Shown: positions 44,597 to 53,185 of the stretch, one piece after another
How positions within the stretch are numbered: the first letter of the stretch is position 1
Layout of the letters: every line of letters starts with the position of its first letter
Program-made: the position numbers and the translations under genes
Origin: Macrocystis pyrifera
Lineage: Eukaryota > Sar > Phaeophyceae > Laminariales > Laminariaceae
Length of the DNA: 64,000 nucleotides
Direction of reading: 5' to 3'
NCBI GenBank assembly: GCA_031763025.1
Contig: JASSKH010000026.1
Coordinates: 7,676,408 to 7,740,407, forward strand
Notes under the pieces: model-generated
Told to the model about the DNA's origin: nothing
Seen by the model: the letters and a program-made list of their open reading frames with translations, nothing else
Database searches by the model: none

Positions 44597-46517
44597 TAAT
44601 AGACCGCTTCGTGCGGGGGATGGCCTCGTCGCTATGGCCGCGACATGATGTCGGGTGTTGTGCAAAGACGTGTAGAAGATGTTAATAAATATTTATTACT
44701 CGTTGCTGTCGGGAAGGAGGGAAACAAAAGAGAGAGTGAGCTGTGATGCGTCACTCTTGTTCCCCTCTCCCAAATCATGTATTCACCTCCGTATTTGCCA
44801 AAGTTCTACAATTAGTCCTTCTCAATCACTGGGAACTTCCTAGAGCCATCCTGTATTACCAGGAAGTCAATCCAGTCTCATACTACATCAAGGAGTATTG
44901 TTCGAACCTTATCTCAATATCGGAATTCCGTACTCTCTCCCGTCAGAATAACCCATCCAATAAATAATCAACCGTTTACTCGTACGTGCCACACGTATGA
45001 CCCACTGATGTTTGGCTCATCCGCATACTATTCGATCAACGTATCCTATAAATCAACCACATGCTACAGAACATCGTGCGACCACAATATCTATTCAATG
45101 TATTGATCACATAGTCTTTGAGCCCCCCTGACCAAGGACATTGAAATATTCAACCACTTGATTACCTTGTTGATGAGCCCCCCTTAACAGTGGCATCATT
45201 ATATTCAACCACTTGGATAATGTTTTTTTTTTACAAAAACAAAATGATAATCCCAATAGGTGACCCAAACCACTCATTTCATGTCCGAACTCCTATAATA
45301 TACCATGTCAATCAGCGCCTCTAATCAATGATATAGTCCACGTCGTTCTAAAATCACTCCAATTTTGTTTTTAGGATATGTGAGACGGACGAGTTCATTA
45401 GGGATTACTTTTCAGAAAGGTTCGGTAGGGGGGCTAAATCTGCAGATTTTTGCTGACGCAGACTATGCTAGTAAAGCAGCTGACAGGAGGTCAATTTCTG
45501 GGGGGTTAGTGATGTGTGGTGGTGCATATGTGTCATGGTTTTCGAGGACTCAGAAATGCGTCACGCTTTCCACAACGGAAGCAGAGTACGTGGCACTTGC
45601 AGATGTAGCAAAGGTGTTATTTTGGAGGCAGGTTTGACGCTTTATGTTACCAAAAGTGGGGATGCCATGCATACCGGTGTTCGAGGACAATGAGGGTGCA
45701 GTGCAACTTGCACAAAACCCCATTACCAACTCCAACTCCAAGCACATCGACGTGCGACACCATTTTCTCAGGGAATTGGTTGGGAGGAAAGAGATATCGA
45801 TCATCCACGTGTCGTGACCTTTTCAGCATGCGGATTTTCTTACAAAAGCAATACCGCGTGAGTCTTTTGATTTTCACCGTAGCATTACCATGAATACATG
45901 GTGGCAACCAGTGTTGTTTTTGTTCATTTTGGGGTATTGAAGTTTTTGTTTGTTTGTTGGGGAGACACTGGTAGTGTGTTTTGGTGTGTAGTTTAAAAAC
46001 ATGAGATTTGGGAATCAGTATTTTGGATTGTGGCCTTTTTTTATTTTTATGATATCATGATGAATAGGATTTCGGACTATGAAATTCGGAAATGTGTGAT
46101 ACTTGATATACTATGCGGTAGACTTATTCGACACTACTTTACTCAGCTGATGACCGTTTAACCGGGAAGGCCAAGTGTCGTTTACTGGGACGATGTTGAA
46201 GTTAAGAGATGAACAATACTCCTTGAGGTAGTATGGGACTGGATTGACTTCCTGGGAATACAGGATGGCTCTAGGAAGTTCCCAGTGATTGAGAAGGACT
46301 AATTGTAGAACTTTGGCAAATACGGAGGTGAATACATGATTTGGGAGAGGGGAACAAGAGTGACGCATCACAGCTCACTCTCTCTTTTGTTTCCCTCCTT
46401 CCCGACAGCAACGAGTAATAAATATTTATTAACATCTCCTACACGTCTTTGCACAACACCCGACATAATGCCGCGGCCATAGCGACGAGGCCATCCCCCG
46501 CACGAAGCGGTCTATTA
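44597..46517. mobile_element. 1.92-kb element with 307-bp terminal inverted repeats and 5-bp target duplication
   Basis: Left arm 44,597-44,903 starts TAATAGACCGCTTCGTGCGG. Right arm 46,211-46,517 is its reverse complement at about 98% (roughly six mismatches). AAGCG stands on both sides (44,592-44,596 and 46,518-46,522) as a target-site duplication. The interior holds a Ty1/Copia RNase H fragment and two similar stretches (GAGCCCCCCTGACC..., GAGCCCCCCTTAAC...) near 45,120-45,225. No transposase is recognised. Ends lack TG...CA, and LTRs would be direct repeats, so a non-autonomous inverted-repeat transposon with captured sequence is the simplest reading. High arm identity suggests recent activity. 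Confidence 0.8.
45365..45900 (+). mobile_element. Ty1/Copia RNase H fragment (fossil)
   Basis: Carries the classic Copia RNase H signature: IFADADYASKAADRRSISGG, VSWFSRTQKCVTLSTTEAEY, the ED-NEGAVQLAQNP block and SNSKHIDVRHHFLREL. Only the 3' end of pol is present. It may be followed by an LTR-like start (TGTTGGGGAGACACTGG, near 45,956). Broken, with a small number of disruptions. Embedded between the two inverted arms of the 1.92-kb element. Confidence 0.85.
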
Positions 46518-47312
46518 AAGCGGTGGTCACAGGTGTCTTGCCTTCCCCCCGGTACGTGCCTTTATTTTTTATCGCGCATAGGGTTCAGCATTCCCACTAC
46601 TCGTCGATTTTCATCGAATGTAGCTAACTCACGCTCTCGCGCTTTCCGCTAGTCAAATCTCTTTTATGCAAGAAAAAGCCCCTACGAGCATGCACTCGGT
46701 GAGACTTGAACCCACGAAATTGATTTTGATAGGCACGCGGACCACCTACCAAAGCCTCCGGGGACGGCACTGCCGGGGGGGCACAATGGTTTCTTTCTTA
46801 TATGTATATATTCTTGTTTCTTTTTCTCTTTCGAATTGTCTTTCTTTTTTTTTTGTTCTCGTTGTTTCGTTTCGTTTCTCTATTTCATGGAATGCGTATG
46901 TCGTGCATGTTGTGGCATTGCATTGCCCACTGTCGTTACTGCATACGTGACAACGTAGTATATCTGTGGCATAGTTTTGTGACCACATAACTTGTTTTTC
47001 TCTAGGATTGAAGAGTCGGCACGGACACTGGTTGTGCTGGATGTCGACGGGTAGAACGAACGGTTTAATGTGAAGAAAACAACAGTACACAAATTCATGA
47101 AAAATATACCAGGTACGTTGTGCGGAATTTCCACTGGTAAATCTACGCGCATGCCATCCAGAGATAGTGCGTACGACTAATTTATGAGGTTCATCAATTG
47201 GTAGATTGAGCACCAAAACATTTTGACCAAAACGGTGAAGTATGTGATGTTTATGCAAACAGGGATGCTAATTCACAATCATACATTTACCACTCACCAC
47301 ATTAATTTCAGG

Positions 47313-47648
47313 AAAACCTAAAATATATCAAACCAATCAAAGTTTACAACCTGGTATTAATAGAATTCCATTCTAGTGATAACCAGTACACCAACCGTGA
47401 TGCTGAGCATGCACAATTAATTCCCCATCATTTTCCCAATACCCAACACCAATTTCAGCTTCCAGTCTATCAGACAGAACTCCTTGTACCTGGTACAATC
47501 AATGCGGTGGAGTCTACCAGGGAAGTGGTGAAACTAAACAGTAAAGATGACTGGAGTTGCTCGTATACCACTCAAATCACAAATGTTCCCAGTATAAAAA
47601 CCAGACCAGAGAAAGATGAAGAATGCATTCCTTACTCTACCTTATAGG
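47313..47648 (+). other. Exon-like open stretch, AT-rich, unrecognised
   Basis: After an acceptor-like TTAATTTCAG, 112 codons are open without stops to TAG 47,646-47,648 (KVYNLVLIEFHSSDNQYTNR, VVKLNSKDDWSCSYTTQITN). It has no internal ATG. The minus strand also has protein-like pieces (47,080-47,258: NVLVLNLPIDEPHKLVVRTI), so the coding strand is uncertain. Base composition differs from the GC-rich candidate genes, suggesting a transposon or retroposed origin. Confidence 0.25.
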
Positions 47649-48504
47649 CGTTGACCTGGTCCTTCTCGCGTACTCGCGTCCTCCTCGGTCGCGTAAGATG
47701 CCGACGTCCCGGCTCCGTCCCCCAGCCCACGAAGCTGCTGAAAAAACAAAATCCGCTCGCACCTTGCTCGTCCTCGCGCTCATTGGGCAATCGGGGCGGC
47801 CATGGCGCGAGAGATGTAGAAGCTGGTGGCTCCTCCTGACGTCGTTGCTGATGCCGCGGCTGGTTGTGTCCCTCCATCAGTCCAGCGTTGGGCATTTTGC
47901 CTACCGTCAGCCCAGGCAATGGGGGTGGCCATGGCGTGGGGGAAGTCGAAGCTGGTAGCTCCTGCTGGCGTCGTTGCTGCTGCTGCGGCTGGCTGTGTCC
48001 CTCCATCAGTCCAGAGTCGGGCGTCTTGCCTACCGTCAACCCGGGCAATGGGGGCGGCCATGGCGCGGGGGAAGTCGAAGCTCCTAGCTCCTGCTGACGT
48101 CGTTGCTGCTGCTGCGGCTGGATGTGTCCCTCCATCAGTCCGACGTCGGGCATCTTGCCTACCGTCAACGCGGGCAATGGGGGTGGCCATGGCGCGGGGG
48201 AAGTCAGAGCTGGTAGCTCCTCCTGGCGTCGTTGCTGCTGCTGCGGCTGGCTGTGTCCCTCCATCAGTCCGACGTCATGCGTCTTGCCCACAGTCAACGC
48301 CCGATGGCCCAAATCCTTGTCCTCCCAACCTTGCATTCCCTCGCGCTCAGCTGGCAATGGCGGCGGCCACCTCGTGGGGGAGGTCGAAGCTGGTGGCTCG
48401 TCCTGAAACGGTTGCTGCTGCTGCGGCTGGGCGTGTTCCTCCATCGCCTCCTGTCCATGCTCCTCACGGTTCGCATCCTTTTCCACTTGTACCCCACCCC
48501 CCAC
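47632..48504 (-). CDS. Gln/Pro-rich protein with five 43-residue repeats
   Basis: An open frame of 290 codons. Five units of 129 bp (43 residues) follow the pattern LTVGKMPDVGLMEGHSQPQQ, QQRRQQELPASTSPAPWPPP, LP. They begin after a charged start and end with a distinct C-terminus (GASGFCFFSSFVGWGTEPGR). Spacing stays in multiples of three, and changes between units are mostly substitutions, which argues for past or present coding constraint. No catalytic domain; a disordered scaffold- or regulator-like protein is conceivable. The start at 48,504 may not be real: the neighbouring upstream frames continue the same composition after a G-rich stretch, so this is probably the C-terminal part of a longer gene reaching about 49.4 kb. 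Confidence 0.6.
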   Translation of the reverse strand: MGGGVQVEKDANREEHGQEAMEEHAQPQQQQPFQDEPPASTSPTRWPPPLPAEREGMQGWEDKDLGHRALTVGKTHDVGLMEGHSQPQQQQRRQEELPALTSPAPWPPPLPALTVGKMPDVGLMEGHIQPQQQQRRQQELGASTSPAPWPPPLPGLTVGKTPDSGLMEGHSQPQQQQRRQQELPASTSPTPWPPPLPGLTVGKMPNAGLMEGHNQPRHQQRRQEEPPASTSLAPWPPRLPNEREDEQGASGFCFFSSFVGWGTEPGRRHLTRPRRTRVREKDQVNAYKVE

Positions 48505-48546
48505 CAGCTCGCCTCACCAGGTCCCCATCGCTCGGCTGCAAAATTC

Positions 48547-48946
48547 CTACCTGCATGCACTCCTCCACGTTGACCACCTGCTCCTCCTGTTTTCTAAACG
48601 GAGCATCGACCACCTGCTTCGGCTTCTGCGATGACAAAACCCCTGTGGTTGCCGCTGCACCCGCCTTTCCATGTGTTTCTGCATAGCTTCACGTCTCTGC
48701 TTCATGGTGTAGTCTTTGAGCGCTTTTTTACTTTCCTCAGACATATCGTCGAGGACGCGCATGCATCAAGTGCAGCTGCATACCCTGCGCATGCTGCGTC
48801 CTTTTTTCGCTCAACGAAATCGCATTTAAGGGTGTATCGCGTGATGGTGGCGCGTTGCTCTCCTGGGCTGATGCGCCTCTCCCATCTGCTCTAACTTCTA
48901 CTTGCTGTGCGTAAAGAACGTCGGCCGGGTCTCGCTGAATGGCATG

Positions 48947-48977
<31 letters not shown>

Positions 48978-49437
48978 TCCTGCTGGAAGTGGCCTTGCGG
49001 GTAGTAGTGGTCGCTGTCCTGCGGTTGCTTTCGGTACTGCTGCTGCGGGTAGTATTCTGACGGGTAGTAGTGGTCGCTGTGTCTCTGTTGATGATACTGG
49101 TCATAACGTTGCTGCTCTTGCTGCTGCTGCTACTGCTTCTGCTTCGGCTCCTGCTTCTGTTGCTGCTGTTCATCGTATTCCGCCATATCCTCGAGATTCT
49201 GCCATCCTTCGGCAGTCCAATACCCTACCCGACGACTGCCTTTTCCTCGTCGCCATCGCGCTGTTTTTGCTTCGCGAGTATGGCTTTTATCCAAGGAATG
49301 TCGACGGCGTCAGCAGCCACCTCAAATCCCATTGTTTTGCAAGCTCTCACCGGGTCTCTCTCAGCACGGTGTCCAGTAGCGGTCCATCCCTACGTTCGCC
49401 CTCTCGCAAGAGCTATCTTGACTTTAGGTCCCGCTAG
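48547..49437 (-). pseudogene. Upstream part of the Gln-rich gene, frame-disrupted
   Basis: Minus-strand segments that look coding appear in successive frames: CKTMGFEVAADAVDIPWIKA with ILAKQKQRDGDEEKAVVG (near 49,230-49,340), then GYWTAEGWQNLEDMAEYDEQ and a Gln/Tyr-rich stretch (SDHYYPSEYYPQQQYRKQPQ) with one in-frame TAG, then MRVLDDMSEESKKALKDYTM with KQRREAMQKHMERRVQRQ (48,547-48,762). Shifts occur near 49,228, 48,750 and 48,490, the first and last in G-rich runs. Either a pseudogene, an unresolved multi-exon gene, or sequence errors in homopolymers. CAG/CAA runs make the Gln tract length-variable. Confidence 0.5.
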
Positions 49438-50642
49438 TGTAAGGGGATAACCTGTGCGCCGGGTGTTGCGCCGCTCAACCTCGCCATGAGCCGCGGGAGC
49501 AAAAGAAGAGATGTCGCTGTTGCTGTTGTTGATATTAGTCGCCGATGAGTTGTTGCTATTTTTGTCGTCGATGAGTTGTAGTTGAGTTGTAGTGATTGAG
49601 TTGTAAGGTCAAGGGGGCTCTTGGCGAATTTTTCAAGGCTTATCACAGTAATTTCGGCGGGACGGTAACGGCGGTAACGGCGGGACGGGACGGTAAAACC
49701 GCCGTCAAAATGGTCCCGCCGTCCCGTCCCGCCGACAAAATCCCTGACCGTCGTCACTTACCGTTCCGTCCCGCCTGTGGAATCTCTCCCATTGGAAAAT
49801 TACCGTCCCGTCCCGCCGTGACACCGAACAAAGGTCCCGCTAGTGTAAGGGGACAACGTGTGCGCCGGGTGTTGCGCCGCTCAACCTCGCCATGAGCCGC
49901 GGGAGCAAAAGAAGAGATGTCGCTGTTGCTGTTGTTGATATTAGTCGCCGATGAGTTGTTGCTATTTTTGTCGTCGATGAGTTGTAGTTGAGTTGTAGTG
50001 ATTGAGTTGTAAGGTCAAGGGGGCTCTCGGCGAATTTTTCAAGGCTTATCACAGTAATTTCGGCGGGACGGTAACGGCGGTAACGGCGGGACGGGACGGT
50101 AAAACCGCCGTCAAAATGGTCCCGCCGTCCCGTCCCGCCGACAAAATCCCTGACCGTCGTCACTTACCGTTCCGTCCCGCCTGTGGAATCTCTCCCATTG
50201 GAAATTACCGTCCCGTCCCGCCGTGACACCGAACAAAGGTCCCGCTAGTGTAAGGGGACAACGTGTGCGCCGGGTGTTGCGCCGCTCAACCTCGCCATGA
50301 GCCGCGGGAGCAAAAGAAGAGATGTCGCTGTTGCTGTTGTTGATATTAGTCGCCGATGAGTTGTTGCTATTTTTGTCGTCGATGAGTTGTAGTTGAGTTG
50401 TAGTGATTGAGTTGTAAGGTCAAGGGGGCTCTCGGCGAATTTTTCAAGGCTTATCACAGTAATTTCGTCGGGACGGTAACGGCGGTAACGGCGGGACGGG
50501 ACGGTAAAACCGCCGTCAAAATGGTCCCGCCGTCCCGTCCCGCCGACAAAATCCCTGACCGTCGTCACTTACCGTTCCGTCCCGCCTGTGGAATCTCTCC
50601 CATTGGATATTACCGTCCCGTCCCGCCGTGACACCGAACAAT
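49428..50642. repeat. Tandem array, three units of 405 bp
   Basis: GGTCCCGCTAGTGTAAGGGG begins units at 49,428, 49,833 and 50,238, giving an exact 405-bp period with few differences. Each unit joins the start of repeat R2 (GTGCGCCGGGTGTTGCGCCG ... GTAAGGTCAAGGGGGCTC) to the GACGGGACGGG repeat family, including a stable hairpin: GGCGGGACGGGACGG and CCGTCCCGTCCCGCC, about 25 bp apart. Conserved frames of 107 and 74 codons are by-products of the repetition. Confidence 0.9.
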
Positions 50643-50885
50643 TTACCGTCCCGTCCCACCGTGGCACCGAAAATTACCGTCCCGTCCCGCCGTGACACCG
50701 ACAAATTACCGTCCCGTCCCGCCGATAAAATCTCTCCCGAAATTATCGTTCCGTCCCGTCGTGGCACCGCTTCCGGCGGACATAACTTGCCTCTTCCCCT
50801 ACAAGAAACATTCGTGGTCGTCTCTTGCCATTGGGTATCAACTATTCAATTACTAATCAGTCGAACTCACAGATGACGTATTTTC
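50643..50885. repeat. CCGTCCCGTCCCGCC minisatellite ending in R4
   Basis: Four to five units of TTACCGTCCCGTCCCGCCG with spacers GTGACACCGA-AAA. Then the unique GGCGGACATAACTTGCCTCT and an R4-like end (GGGTATCAACTATTCAATTA, CAGTCGAACTCACAGATGAC). This is the reverse complement of 29,390-29,580. Confidence 0.75.
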
Positions 50886-50958
50886 ATCGTCTCGCTTGTA
50901 TACCTGGTCAGTGGTATGAAATTGCTGGGCACCACATTTACTTTTGCTAGAAAAAGCT

Positions 50959-52170
50959 GTGCTGGTAGACTACCAACACTAAGTGTTGATCAGCAGCTGG
51001 TTGATGATTTGTTTCTATATTTTACTTTCAAATGATGGTAAGTACAAATATTACCATCTACGAAAAGGAATGAAAGTCACTATTATACCAAGTAATAAGT
51101 GTATATTTACCTGGTGTTGTTTTTTCTTTTCATTTTTTTTAAAAGGATCTTCATACTTAATATTTCCACTCGCAACTGAAAGCAGAGTATCATAACACAA
51201 CACCTGCCACAGGCTCGCCACCACACACAAACAGCAGAGACCACTCAACTCACGATCACACCAGTACTGGTGTGGCCCAAAAATATTTCAGGAGACATGC
51301 CATAAAGCGGGACGCAAAACGTGCGCTGTCAAGGATGTAGGGCCGGGTGTTACACATTGATCTGTGCTGGTAGACTACCAACATTAAGTGTTGATCAGCA
51401 GCTGGTTGATGATTTGTGTCTATATTATATACTTTCAAATGAAGGTAAGTACAAATATTACCATCTACGAAAAGGAATGAAAGTCCCTATTATACCAAGT
51501 AGTAAGTGCATACCTGGTGGTGTTGTTTTTTCTTTTCATTTTTTTTAAAAGAATCTTCATACCAGGTACTTGATATTTCCACTCGCAACTGAAAGCAGAG
51601 TATCATAACACAACACCTGCCACAGGCTCGCCACCACACACAAACAGCAGAGACCACTCAACTCACGATCACACCATTACTGGTGTGGCCCAAAAAGATG
51701 GAGACATGCCATAAAGCGGGACGCAAAACGTGCGCTGTCAAGGATGTATGGCCGAGTGTTGCACATTGATATGTGATGGTAGACTACCAACATTAAGTGT
51801 TGATCAGCAGCTAGTTGATGATTTGTTTGTATATACTTTCAAATGAAGGTAAGTACAAATATTACCATCTACGAAAAGGAATGAACATAACTATTATACC
51901 AAGCAGTAAGTGTATACCTGGTGGTGTTGTTTTTTTCGTTTCATTTTTTAAAAAAGAATCTTCATACTTCATTCATATTTCCACTCGCAACTGAAAGCAG
52001 AGTATCACAACACAACACCTGCCACAGGCTCGCCACCACACACAAACAGCAGACACGACTCAACTCAGGATCACACCAGTTCTGGTGTGGCCCAAAAAGA
52101 TGTCAGGAGACATGCCATAAAGCGGGACGCAACACGTGCGCTGTCAAGGATGCAGGGCCGAGTGTTACTT
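50959..52170. repeat. Second tandem array, three units of about 405-409 bp
   Basis: Units start at 50,959, 51,364 and 51,773 with GTG-TGGTAGACTACCAACA. Each contains CAACACTAAGTGTTG and CACACCAGTACTGGTGTG palindromes, and CTGCCACAGGCTCGCCACCA. Units differ by small indels; unit 2 has an extra CCAGGTA forming TACCAGGTA at 51,560-51,568. No coding frame is shared by all units. Confidence 0.9.
51560..51568. repeat. TACCAGGTA palindrome, insertion allele in array unit 2
   Basis: Unit 1 reads CTTCATACTTAATATTTCC and unit 2 reads CTTCATACCAGGTACTTGAT. This fits a 7-bp insertion (CCAGGTA) at a TA with the TA repeated. One of at least 13 exact TACCWGGTA sites in the window. Confidence 0.8.
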
Positions 52171-52296
52171 ATTGAAACCTACCAGGTAGTAGTTTGGTGT
52201 CAGTCAAAGCATGCCAATGTCAATGCAAAGTTGCTGTCTGTCATGGAGTGAAAGTGCTGTCTCCTAACATCTTTGGTGCGACCGGCACGGACGCCA

Positions 52297-52640
52297 TGGA
52301 TGCCTATTTAACGGCCGGGGTCGATCGACCAGCAGCGGCACTAGAATCACCACCGCCGCCGCCACCACCTCCACCTCCACAACCACCAGTAACACAGCGC
52401 AAGCACAACCATCTGTCAGAACAGCCACCATGAGCTGGCAACGCAACAACAGTGCTTGGGGCAGGGGTGGAAGAAATCAGAAGACGTCGTCCGTGTAGTG
52501 GCAGCACTTCTCGAGGCTTGGGCTTCGCGGGTCGAGAAGAAAACGTCTGCATCGGGACGGCTCCCTTCGCGAAACCAGTGTACGGGAATTTTCTTCACGT
52601 ACAACCGCGCCGACCTTGCGGCGAAAGAGAAGAAATATAC
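52297..52640 (+). other. Candidate coding remnant, Pro-rich start
   Basis: ATG 52,297 (context CGCCATGG) opens MDAYLTAGVDRPAAALESPP with a Pro run, ending at TGA 52,431-52,433. In a neighbouring frame a protein-like segment follows (QGWKKSEDVVRVVAALLEAW, RLPSRNQCTGIFFTYNRADL) up to the minisatellite at 52,640. One frameshift or a small intron would be needed to link them. No family recognised. Confidence 0.25.
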
Positions 52641-53185
52641 ATTTACCGTCCCTCCCCGCCGAAGAAAAAGAAAATTACCGTCCCGTCCCGCCGTGGGAAA
52701 AAATAATTACCGTCCCGTCCCGCCGATGAAAAAATATTTACCGTCCCGTCCCGCCGAGGAAAAAAATATTTACCGTCCCGTCCGGTCGAGAAATTTGGCA
52801 CCAGCTGTCCCGTCCCGTCTCGTCCCGCCAACGTTTTATGTCCTCATTTTACCGTCCCGTCCCGTTTTCATTTTGTTTTCCCGCCAAACGAGTCAAATCT
52901 ATCCCGTCCCGTCCCGTCATGATTCTCAGTCACTGTGAGCCGATGAAAAAATATTTACCGCCCCGTCCCGCCGAGGAACACAATATTTACCGTCCCGTCC
53001 CGCCGAGGGGAAAAATTTTTACCGTCCCGTCCCGTCGTGAAATTTGGCACCAGCTGTCCCGTCCCGTCTCGTCCCGCCAACGTTTGATGTTCTCATTTTA
53101 CCGTCCCGTTTTCATTTTTTTTCCCGCCAAACGAGTCAAATATATCCCGTCCCGTCCCGTCACGATTCTCAGTCACTGTGATAAG
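52640..53185. repeat. CCGTCCCGTCCCGCC minisatellite, two larger units
   Basis: Two units of about 215-240 bp (from 52,726 and 52,941), each with several TTTACCGTCCCGTCCCGCCG motifs, GAAATTTGGCACCAGCTGTC, CGCCAAACGAGTCAAAT and GATTCTCAGTCACTGTGA. It ends GATAAGCCTTGGAATTTTTC, the same edge seen inverted in the 405-bp array (49,629) and near 29,757. Confidence 0.8.

Larger units (their letters stand above)
44523..46770 (-). mobile_element. S1 SINE, full-length (copy d), split by insertion
   Basis: Tail part 44,523-44,596 (TTTCACTTTCCAGCC...GGACAAGCG) and body plus tRNA-like head 46,518-46,770 (GCGGTGGTCACAGG...GCACTCGGTGAGACTTGAACC...GGGGACGGCAC). Uninterrupted copies read GGACAAGCCGTGGTCACAGG, so the insertion point lies within AAGC(C/G)G. 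The SINE itself sits in the 3' UTR of LINE L6. Confidence 0.85.
42937..47095 (+). mobile_element. LINE copy L6, split by nested insertions
   Basis: 5'-truncated at the YADD box (MLYADDAGIVSKSAEGLA at 42,949). It runs through the C-terminal domain to the usual stop near 44,021, then the 3' UTR to about 44,522. Comparison with L5 shows the 3' UTR stops at TTCAAGTGTCTGCCAGATCCCC and resumes at GGCACAATGGTTT (46,778) to the terminal block ending near 47,095. The gap is filled by SINE S1 copy d, itself split by the 1.9-kb inverted-repeat element. Confidence 0.85.

Noticed and set aside
44743-46371. Twin 74- and 86-codon frames in the two arms
   Set aside because: The same inverted-arm sequence read twice; no family and no sign of constraint between arms.
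44597-46517. Interpretation of the two arms as LTRs of a Copia element
   Set aside because: The arms are inverted rather than direct, lack TG...CA ends, and begin and end exactly at the target duplication.
47826-48686. 286-codon plus-strand frame rich in Ala/Val
   Set aside because: Antisense of the Gln/Pro-rich 43-residue repeats, whose spacing, start and end make better sense on the minus strand.
49434-50568. Three identical 107-codon minus frames and three matching plus frames
   Set aside because: They arise from the 405-bp tandem units; the same sequence elsewhere (37.5 and 60.5 kb) does not keep the frame.
52640-53185. CRISPR-like appearance of regularly spaced CCGTCCCGTCCCGCCG motifs
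   Set aside because: Spacers are similar to one another and lengths irregular, the context is eukaryotic, and no cas genes are present; it is a minisatellite.
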